6,876 nt of DNA. Origin: Treponema sp. GTDB lineage: Bacteria; Spirochaetota; Spirochaetia; Treponematales; Treponemataceae. The DNA is taken from the NCBI GenBank assembly GCA_003447785.1, contig DLYJ01000095.1, forward strand, positions 1 to 6,876, in the 5' to 3' direction. The position numbers and the translations under genes are program-made. Below the pieces are notes generated by a model that was not told the origin of the DNA, did not search any database, and saw only the letters and a list, made by a program, of their open reading frames with translations. This document shows, one piece after another, positions 1-5,940 of this stretch. Within the stretch, counting starts at the first letter, position 1. Each line of letters begins with the position of its first letter.

Positions 1-1379
1 AATGTGCTTGAGTTTGCGGCAATGACTGCAAGATAGGGCATAAACGGGGTGAGCATTAAAACGATTGCAATGACAAGACCGTGGATTTTTACCAGGTTCC
101 GGGAAAAATAAATTACAAGGTATTCAAAGGCAAACATCCAAAAAAGGGTAATGTCTGCCGCGCAGAAAATAAAAACGTTGGCAACTGCAATCAGTGTCAG
201 ATTGTAGCCGTAGATAAATTCGCTGCCTTCCCTTGAAAAATGGCTCTGGAAGGTAAAAAATATTGTGACAACAATTGTGGAAACTATGATTTTTAGCACA
301 AATTGAATGATTGGATTTGCCCTGTGCACCACCGGAATGTAACGGCAGAAAATCTGTCCCGCGTACAGGGAAATGAGTGACACAAAAATTGTGAGAGGAA
401 TTATATACCAGAATTTGGAAAAGGCTTTTTTGTATTTGATGCGGCTTTTTCCGATAAAGCTGAAACTGCAGAGAATCAGGATGCTCAGGACACCAAAGAT
501 TTCCAGGGCAATCATGTTGATTCGTTCAGTAATCCACAGGGGTTTTAAAAACTTAAGCTGAAAGAAAGTGTAATGAATGTCTTCCCTGTCCGTTCCCTCG
601 GTTGAATAATGTGTCAGAAAATTTTTTACTGCCCCTGTGTGTGAGTCGTCGGCAAGGACAATGGCAATACAAGGCATTGAGTTTTTAAAGAAAGAAGTCA
701 TTTTCTGGTTTCCGGACAGAAGGCCTGCACGATAAATTGAAAGAAACTTCTGGGGGCTTACATATTCAATTTTTTCGTCGTTAAAAGATTCAACAAGCCG
801 TTTTGTGAGCCACAGCGGTGATGAATTTTTAAAGCCTGCAGTATAAATGCGCGACTGGCCGTATGAATCATCAAAGCTTAAAATAAGTGCAACTGTGTTG
901 TCGGTATCAATCATGGAAGACGCAAAAACTTCGGTTCCGTTCTGCTGGAAATTCTTCCTGAAAGGTACACGGCTCGGTTCATCCATGGCGGTAAATACAA
1001 ATTCAACTGAAAAAGTGAACCTTGAATCCCTGACAAATTTAATCAAATCAAGTACAGTGTCCGTTTTTTTGAAAAAATCTTCCTGCTTTATATCGATTAC
1101 TACAAGGCTTTTTTTCTGGTCGTTTAAATCAGTTTCGTAGGAAAAATCAGTTCCCGTAAAATCCAGCGTAAGGTTTGACGCAAAAAAGTCGCTGCCGGTG
1201 TGGACAAGTTCTGTTTTTACCGGATTGAATCTGTTTTTTTTCAGCGTCTGTTCCACGTAATTTGTAAGGGGGGCGCCACGCAAAAAGCTTGAATTATCGT
1301 TCTGAGAAAATGTGCAAAAGGTTAAAAAAGTCAAAAATATTAACTTTAAAAATAAATTTTTCGCGTGAACGCCCTTCAT
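1..1379 (-). CDS. Exported multi-membrane protein with degenerate M28-like domain (3' end outside window)
   Basis: Translating the minus strand from the ATG at 1379-1377 gives 459 codons with no stop, running off the left edge. Residues 1-25 form a signal peptide: Lys at 2, 7 and 12, a Leu/Phe-rich core, and probable cleavage near S25-Q26. Residues about 26-285 are extracytoplasmic. Hydrophobic spans follow at about 288-309, 324-345, 356-377, 394-425 (probably two helices or one long one) and 435-455. The soluble part resembles the M28 aminopeptidase fold: a VVID strand at 93-96, a helix at 107-117 (TDTVLDLIKFVR), a strand then FVFTAMDE at 127-134 where M28 has its Glu-Glu pair, and FFKNSMPCIAI at 230-240 like the late M28 substrate loop. 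Most metal ligands seem to be missing, so it is probably not a peptidase. A lumenal M28-like domain followed by membrane helices recalls eukaryotic GAA1, but that is only an architectural analogy. There is no Shine-Dalgarno before the ATG; the signal peptide supports this start. The reading frame is certain, the fold tentative. Confidence 0.85.
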   Translation of the reverse strand, partial: MKGVHAKNLFLKLIFLTFLTFCTFSQNDNSSFLRGAPLTNYVEQTLKKNRFNPVKTELVHTGSDFFASNLTLDFTGTDFSYETDLNDQKKSLVVIDIKQEDFFKKTDTVLDLIKFVRDSRFTFSVEFVFTAMDEPSRVPFRKNFQQNGTEVFASSMIDTDNTVALILSFDDSYGQSRIYTAGFKNSSPLWLTKRLVESFNDEKIEYVSPQKFLSIYRAGLLSGNQKMTSFFKNSMPCIAIVLADDSHTGAVKNFLTHYSTEGTDREDIHYTFFQLKFLKPLWITERINMIALEIFGVLSILILCSFSFIGKSRIKYKKAFSKFWYIIPLTIFVSLISLYAGQIFCRYIPVVHRANPIIQFVLKIIVSTIVVTIFFTFQSHFSREGSEFIYGYNLTLIAVANVFIFCAADITLFWMFAFEYLVIYFSRNLVKIHGLVIAIVLMLTPFMPYLAVIAANSST

Positions 1380-1388
1380 AATAAATAG

Positions 1389-1416
1389 AATATAATTTGT
1401 AGGTTTACAATGCAAG
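1389..1416 (-). promoter_or_regulatory. Possible weak leftward promoter
   Basis: On the minus strand, TATATT (1394-1389) is a plausible -10 box for the leftward gene. CTTGCA (1416-1411) lies 16 bp upstream, or TTGCAT (1415-1410) 15 bp upstream, as a poor -35 box. Transcription would begin only a few bases before the ATG at 1379, giving a nearly leaderless mRNA, which fits the absence of a Shine-Dalgarno sequence. The assignment is weak because the region is A/T-rich and such matches arise by chance. Confidence 0.25.
1397..1410. promoter_or_regulatory. Operator-like inverted repeat over the divergent promoters
   Basis: TTGTA (1397-1401) and TACAA (1406-1410) are perfect inverted arms separated by GGTT. 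The right arm lies inside the -35 box of the rightward promoter (1404-1409), and the whole dyad lies between the candidate -35 and -10 boxes of the leftward promoter. A protein bound here could block both directions. A second smaller dyad, CAAG-ACC-CTTG (1413-1423), sits in the rightward promoter spacer. The arms are short, so chance is a real alternative, and I cannot assign a regulator family. Confidence 0.3.
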
Positions 1417-1432
1417 ACCCTTGGTATATAAT
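1404..1432 (+). promoter_or_regulatory. Sigma70-type promoter of the 1459-5940 operon
   Basis: A -35 box TTTACA (1404-1409, five of six consensus bases) is followed after exactly 17 bp by a perfect -10 box TATAAT (1427-1432). The predicted start near 1438-1440 leaves a leader of about 20 nt before the ATG at 1459. The leader contains GGAG at 1442-1445, which is 13 nt from the start codon and slightly far for a Shine-Dalgarno. No other comparable promoter is apparent in front of the downstream genes, so this one probably drives all four. Confidence 0.7.
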
Positions 1433-1458
1433 AATTTTAATGGAGTTAAAAAAGAACT

Positions 1459-2625
1459 ATGAGTGGAACTGGTAAAAAATTTTCTTTGAATCTTCCGTTG
1501 AAAGTTATTCTTACTGAAGAGGGTGCCAGTCACTTTATCAGTCATAAAATAAAGCTTCTGCGATTCAGACTTGCTGATAACATCGAAGAATATGGTGTTT
1601 CTTTAAATCCTTTTTCTCCTCAGTCACTTCAAAACATGATTTTAGTAAACTACATTTCTAAAATCGAAATTTCCATGTCGGAATTCGTTTCAGTCCGTCA
1701 GGAAGTTATGGATCTTTCGAAGGTTGTAGTTTATTCAGTTTTGTATAAACAGTTTGACAGGCAGGTATTTGCGGATCTAATTCAGACGGATTGTGTAAGA
1801 AAGCACAACCGCGCAAATCCTTCACAGCTCATCGACGAACGCACAAAAATGAGCGAAAACCAGCTGCGGGCACAGCTTTCCCAGCGTCAGCCCATAGTTA
1901 ACCTTGCCAAAAAAGAAATTCTCGACCCGATCTGGAAGTCGGTAATGGAAAACAAGGATTATTCCCTTGAAGAAAAGAATATTTATCTTCTCATGACAGA
2001 AAAATTCCTGAACCGCCTTTCCCTGATGAACTGGTACATTATTACCAAGTTCTACAAAACAGACGGTTTTTCACAGATTAATCTTGCAATTCGTCATCTT
2101 CTCCAGGTTTACATGGAAAAATCACGTGTTGCAGAATATATTTCGATTCTTGTAATGGAACTTGCCCTTAACAACGAAAACACAAACATGCGTAAAGAAG
2201 CAAAAATCATGTACAACGGAATCGATGATACGGATTCGCTGATTTACGATCCGGAAGTTCGTGCAAAAATCATCGCGGAACTCAAACGCAAACACGAGCA
2301 GGTATTTATCTCATGGAAGCTGGGTGGCGGTTCATCCGCAATCGGTAAACAGGGACGCCTTCAGATTACACTTTACAACAAGGACGATGAGTTCCAGGAA
2401 GTAAAGGAAAATATCGAATCAAAGGCATCTGCCGATACAAACAAAAAAAGCCTTATTGACTTTTACCGCGAACTGCCGGAAGGACAGGAAAGCACAGACC
2501 TTGGTCTTTACTATCTTTCTTATCTGGATGACGCCTGCAAGAAGGTTAACGTTAAATTTGAATCAATTGTAAACCAGTTCTCTTCAAGTGACCTTACCGT
2601 CATTAACCTGGTATTCAATTTTTAA
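1459..2625 (+). CDS. Unrecognised 388-residue cytoplasmic protein, operon leader
   Basis: I do not recognise this family. The product has no signal peptide and no membrane segment, so it should be cytoplasmic. The N-terminal part (about 1-100) mixes short beta and helical stretches. The middle (about 120-285) is highly charged and looks mostly helical, with a Lys/Arg/Glu-rich helix around 268-283. A glycine/serine-rich loop follows at 289-293 (GGGSS) with another Gly-Lys at 296-297. The last 90 residues are mixed and end in a hydrophobic strand (VINLVFNF). GGGSSAIGK is not a proper Walker A motif, so I do not call a nucleotide site. The start is fixed by the promoter 20-30 nt upstream and by GGAG at 1442-1445. 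It is the first gene of the operon, and the lipoprotein gene begins 8 nt after its stop, so the two are probably co-translated. Length and codon use look like an ordinary intact gene; it may be a spirochaete-restricted conserved protein. Confidence 0.85.
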   Translation: MSGTGKKFSLNLPLKVILTEEGASHFISHKIKLLRFRLADNIEEYGVSLNPFSPQSLQNMILVNYISKIEISMSEFVSVRQEVMDLSKVVVYSVLYKQFDRQVFADLIQTDCVRKHNRANPSQLIDERTKMSENQLRAQLSQRQPIVNLAKKEILDPIWKSVMENKDYSLEEKNIYLLMTEKFLNRLSLMNWYIITKFYKTDGFSQINLAIRHLLQVYMEKSRVAEYISILVMELALNNENTNMRKEAKIMYNGIDDTDSLIYDPEVRAKIIAELKRKHEQVFISWKLGGGSSAIGKQGRLQITLYNKDDEFQEVKENIESKASADTNKKSLIDFYRELPEGQESTDLGLYYLSYLDDACKKVNVKFESIVNQFSSSDLTVINLVFNF

Positions 2626-2633
2626 TACTAATA

Positions 2634-3305
2634 ATGAATAAATTCATTTACTCACTTTTAACAGTAGTTTTATGCGCATTTTTGTTTGCGTGCTCCTCAT
2701 CGGAAGCTAAGGTTTTAAGCGTTACCGGAACTACAATTTTTGAATACGAGGACGAAAAATCAAGTCCGGCACTGCGTTTTTCAGTTTTTGTGCACATAGA
2801 AAACGAAGCCCAGCGCACGGAGTCCCTTAAAATCGTTCACAGAGCCACAAAGTACACATGGTATGTTTCAAACCCGGTTATTTTTACAAACTCCAATAAG
2901 AATTATGCAGGCTACAGCAATCTCAAGTCTCCTGGTCCTGACGATGTTTTAACAGGAACCTACGACGTGTTTTACTATGACGCTGCAGGAAACGAAGCCA
3001 AAACAAGTTTTTCAGTTTCCTATAAAAAGGATCTTCTTGATTCCCCCTGCACCGAAATCAGGAACATCACAAAGGGAATCCTTGCAGAAAACACAATTCT
3101 CTATGACAAAAACATGAACATGCTTTACTACGGCGCAAAAAAATCCACCTGGAAAGCAGACGTAAACATAATGCGGGATTACAATAAGGCGGCATATATC
3201 AGAACCTGTCTTGCCACAACCAGCGGAAGTCAGTTATATTTGCTGCCGCTTAGAAAACTCGGCGAAACAGAAAAGAAAACAGACGGGGAATTAAACAATG
3301 AATAA
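2634..3305 (+). CDS. Putative lipoprotein of unknown function, 223 residues
   Basis: The N-terminus is a lipoprotein signal peptide: Asn-Lys, a hydrophobic stretch at 5-18, then a lipobox L-F-A-C with the acylated cysteine at C20, followed by a Ser-rich tether (SSSEA). Spirochaetal lipoboxes are relaxed and this one fits. The mature part is probably all-beta. Around 45-130 it alternates strands and turns and contains TGTYDVFYYDAAGNEA (107-122), a pattern common in immunoglobulin-like secreted domains. Two further cysteines (C139, C192) could form a disulfide. The C-terminus is charged and hydrophilic. No catalytic motif is visible. There is no Shine-Dalgarno before the ATG; the gene starts 8 nt after the previous stop in an A/T-rich context, so translation may depend on ribosomes finishing the upstream gene. 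Its last 8 nt overlap trmB. It is expected to be anchored in the inner or outer membrane facing the periplasm or surface; which one cannot be told from the sequence. Confidence 0.82.
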   Translation: MNKFIYSLLTVVLCAFLFACSSSEAKVLSVTGTTIFEYEDEKSSPALRFSVFVHIENEAQRTESLKIVHRATKYTWYVSNPVIFTNSNKNYAGYSNLKSPGPDDVLTGTYDVFYYDAAGNEAKTSFSVSYKKDLLDSPCTEIRNITKGILAENTILYDKNMNMLYYGAKKSTWKADVNIMRDYNKAAYIRTCLATTSGSQLYLLPLRKLGETEKKTDGELNNE

Positions 3306-4002
3306 CGAAACAGAAGATACAAAAAAAGAAAATTTTATTGAGCGTTCGATAAAAACCTATGTTCTTCGCGCAGGCCATTTTACAAATTCAGAAAAAAATG
3401 CCTACGAAAAACTTCATGACAAATACTGCATTGATTTTTCAGAAACTCCCCTTGATTTTGAAAGTGTTTTCGGAAATAAAAATCCCACAGTAATCGAAAT
3501 CGGTTTTGGAATGGGTAAGGCAACAGCCATCATCGCCCAGAATAATCCTGACATAAATTACATCGGAATTGAAGTTCATAAACCGGGCGTGGGAAAACTC
3601 CTTGCTTCCATTGAAGAACTTAATCTTTCAAATATCAGAATTATTGAATACGATGCAATGGAAGTCCTTAAAAAGCAGATTAAGGATAATTCGGTCAGCG
3701 CATTCCATATTTTCTTTGCAGATCCGTGGCCAAAAAAGCGTCATCACAAAAGAAGGCTGGTTCAGCGCCCCAGATCTGATTTGATGACATCAAAACTCGT
3801 AAAGGGCGGCTATCTTTATTTTGTAACCGACTGGCTGCCCTATGCGGAGTTTGCCCTTGATGAATTGAATCAGACGACCGGCCTTAAAAACAAGTTTGAC
3901 GGCCTTGCACCTCACCAGCAATGGCGCCCGGAAACCCGTTTTGAACAGAAAGGTCTTGACGCTAACCGCGTAATAAGTGAATTAATGTTTACGAGAGTAT
4001 AA
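3298..4002 (+). CDS. trmB: tRNA (guanine-N7)-methyltransferase TrmB
   Basis: TrmB transfers a methyl group from S-adenosylmethionine to N7 of G46 in the variable loop of many tRNAs, acting in the cytoplasm. The 234-residue product is a normal length for bacterial TrmB. Visible family features in order are: the SAM-binding glycine motif IEIGFGMGKAT (66-76), the acidic strand end IGIEVHKPG that contacts the cofactor ribose, a second acidic site in EYDAMEVL, the hallmark DPWPKKRHHKRR (142-153), the strand YFVTDW (174-179), and the C-terminal RPETRFEQKG (210-219), matching the TxFE motif that helps bind guanine. All expected catalytic positions are present, so it should be active. A good Shine-Dalgarno, GGGGA (3285-3289), lies 8 nt before the ATG. 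The start overlaps the end of the lipoprotein gene by 8 nt, and ligA begins 3 nt after its stop, indicating shared transcription and probable translational coupling. The first 40 residues are a charged extension that is variable in the family. Confidence 0.96.
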   Translation: MNNETEDTKKENFIERSIKTYVLRAGHFTNSEKNAYEKLHDKYCIDFSETPLDFESVFGNKNPTVIEIGFGMGKATAIIAQNNPDINYIGIEVHKPGVGKLLASIEELNLSNIRIIEYDAMEVLKKQIKDNSVSAFHIFFADPWPKKRHHKRRLVQRPRSDLMTSKLVKGGYLYFVTDWLPYAEFALDELNQTTGLKNKFDGLAPHQQWRPETRFEQKGLDANRVISELMFTRV

Positions 4003-4005
4003 AAA

Positions 4006-5940
4006 ATGGATTTGTTTGATATCGACCAGACGCAGAGAATAAATGAATTGGCTTCTCTTATTAAAAAGTATCAGGATTCATATTACAATGGCGAGGGCGA
4101 AATCTCAGATGCCGAATTCGATAAGCTCTGGGATGAACTCAAATCCCTTGACCCTCAGAATCCTGTTCTGCAGCGGGTAGGGGCCGACAGCGGAAACTTT
4201 GCAAAAATTGCACACATCATGCCCATGGGAAGTCAGGAAAAGGCAGCAAATCCCGAACAGTTTTTAGACTGGGCAAAAAATCACGTTTATGATGAATATC
4301 TGGTAGAATACAAGCTGGACGGCGCTTCCCTTGAACTTCAATACTCTGAAGGTCTTCTTGTGCGGGCCGTTACCCGGGGTGACGGTACAATCGGAGACGA
4401 AATCACAGCCAACGCAAAAAAAATGCAGGGCGTAAAAATTGCCCTTTATGATGAAGGCGGAAAAAGAATTACTTTTACTGGTGCAGTCCGCGGCGAAGTC
4501 ATCATGAGCCATGAAGTTCACCAGAAACTGTACTCTGATAAAGCGAACTGCCGTAATGCGGCCAACGGCCTGATGAAGCGCAAGGACGGAAGCGGAAGCG
4601 AAAACCTTTGTCTCATTACCTATGATGCACTTGCAACAGAAGGTCAAAGCCCCTTTGCAGATGAAGTGCAGAAAATTGAATGGTTACAGTCATGTGGTTT
4701 TACAACAAGCCCGCTTAAAATATGCAGAACTCCTCAGGAAGTTATCGATTACCGCGCCCTGGTAATGGAAGAGCGCAAAAAAATTGACTATGACATTGAC
4801 GGTCTTGTTATCAAGGAACGCACCATAAACCTGGCTGATGCAAGCCGTGCCCGTCCTGACAGACAGATTGCATTTAAGTTTAGTCTGGAAGAAGCGGTGA
4901 GCACCCTGAAAGAAGTTGAGTGGAGCGAAAGCGGGGCAACGTACACACCTGTGGCAATTTTTGACGAAGTTCAGCTCAACGGAACCACCGTTCAGCGTGC
5001 AAGCCTTGCAAACCCGGATACAATGCGCCAGCTTGGCGTAAAAATAGGAAGCCGTGTCGTAGTGGTAAAGCGGGGAGAAATTATTCCAAAAATTGAATCT
5101 GTACTTCCAGAGGAAGAAGGGCAGGTAACAAGTCCTGTTGTGTTTCCTCAGGTCTGCAGTGTCTGCGGAACAAAACTTATAGATGAAGGGGCCCGGCTTT
5201 ATTGTCCTAACAAACTCTGTGAAAAGCGTGTACTGCACCAGATTTACAAGTGGGTTGATGTTGTTGATATCCGCGATTTTGGCCAGACACTGATTCAAAA
5301 ACTTTTTAAGGACAAAAAACTTACATCCATAAGCGATATTTACGCACTCACAGTTGATGAACTGACCCCATATTTTTTGAATGAAGAGTCCCGGGAAAAG
5401 GAAAAAGACAGTCTCGGAGCAAAAAAAGTCTACGAAAGTATACAAGCTCACAGAAAAATGAGCCTTCCTGTTTTTGTTGCAGGCTTTGATATCGAAGGCC
5501 TTGGCGAAACAATGATTCAAAAACTTGTGGATTCAGGCTTTAATACATTGCAGAAACTTCTGGATTCAACTCAGGAAGAAATCAGCAGCGTTTACGGCTT
5601 TGCAGACATTACAGCCAGAATCTTTGTGGAAGGCCTTGCAGAAAACCGGGAAGAAATGCTCGCCCTGACCAATAATTCAATAATTGAACTTGAAAATCCG
5701 TCTGAGGGAGAGCTCTCAGGAAAATCATTCTGTTTTACCGGAGAACTGAGAACCTTAAAGCGCGCTGACGCTGAAATTATGGTAAAAAAACTCGGCGGAA
5801 CCTGCAAGTCATCCGTGACAAAAGATTTGTCTTACCTTGTGACAAACGATACTACCAGCGGCTCTTCAAAAAACGTAAAAGCCGCAAAACTTGGAATTCC
5901 AATCATCAACGAAGAAGAATTCCTTGCTATGGTAAAGTAA
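4006..5940 (+). CDS. ligA: NAD+-dependent DNA ligase LigA
   Basis: LigA seals nicks in duplex DNA during replication and repair, using NAD+ to adenylate itself. The 644-residue product has the full domain order. Ia (about 1-65) carries YYNGEGEISDAEFD, the NMN-binding region. The adenylation domain has KLDG with nucleophile K103, TRGDG (123-127), RGEV with E164, DGLVIK with K270 and FKF with K291. The OB fold contains VVVVKRGEIIPKI (351-363). A four-cysteine zinc finger uses C384, C387, C400 and C405. Helix-hairpin-helix repeats span about 410-560, and a BRCT domain about 568-644. It is slightly shorter than E. coli LigA (671). Divergent points: the usual SLDNA stretch is PMGSQEKA (73-80); Ia is about one residue short with Phe38 where Tyr is usual; and the Asn-Pro-Arg-Asn-Ala region is CRNAANGLMKRKDG (182-195). 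All catalytic residues are kept, so I expect activity. GAGAG (3993-3997) lies 8 nt before the ATG. The 3' end overlaps the opposite-strand peptidase gene by 14 nt. Confidence 0.96.
   Translation: MDLFDIDQTQRINELASLIKKYQDSYYNGEGEISDAEFDKLWDELKSLDPQNPVLQRVGADSGNFAKIAHIMPMGSQEKAANPEQFLDWAKNHVYDEYLVEYKLDGASLELQYSEGLLVRAVTRGDGTIGDEITANAKKMQGVKIALYDEGGKRITFTGAVRGEVIMSHEVHQKLYSDKANCRNAANGLMKRKDGSGSENLCLITYDALATEGQSPFADEVQKIEWLQSCGFTTSPLKICRTPQEVIDYRALVMEERKKIDYDIDGLVIKERTINLADASRARPDRQIAFKFSLEEAVSTLKEVEWSESGATYTPVAIFDEVQLNGTTVQRASLANPDTMRQLGVKIGSRVVVVKRGEIIPKIESVLPEEEGQVTSPVVFPQVCSVCGTKLIDEGARLYCPNKLCEKRVLHQIYKWVDVVDIRDFGQTLIQKLFKDKKLTSISDIYALTVDELTPYFLNEESREKEKDSLGAKKVYESIQAHRKMSLPVFVAGFDIEGLGETMIQKLVDSGFNTLQKLLDSTQEEISSVYGFADITARIFVEGLAENREEMLALTNNSIIELENPSEGELSGKSFCFTGELRTLKRADAEIMVKKLGGTCKSSVTKDLSYLVTNDTTSGSSKNVKAAKLGIPIINEEEFLAMVK

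Noticed and set aside
847..1140. Plus-strand open frame of 97 codons
   Set aside because: It is the complement of the signal-peptide and M28-like gene on the minus strand, which has the longer frame and a coherent protein architecture.
1303..1323. Cys22 of the leftward gene product (LTFC) as a lipobox
   Set aside because: Phe at -1 is unsuitable even for relaxed spirochaetal lipoboxes; ordinary signal-peptide cleavage or a retained anchor is more likely, though not excluded.
1440..1475. Eleven-codon open frame ATG...TAA overlapping the start of the operon's first gene
   Set aside because: Its ATG lies at or next to the predicted transcription start, so it would have no ribosome site; the GGAG it contains more likely serves the gene at 1459. 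A chance frame is the simplest reading.
2320..2356. GGGSSAIGK in the 388-residue protein as a possible Walker A nucleotide site
   Set aside because: It does not match GxxxxGK[ST]: the lysine is followed by Gln, and no Walker B partner is evident.
4690..5520. Long antisense open frame (276 codons) inside ligA
   Set aside because: It lies entirely opposite conserved LigA domains, is rich in Cys/Phe/Asn as antisense frames of this codon use tend to be, and has no recognisable domain or start signal.
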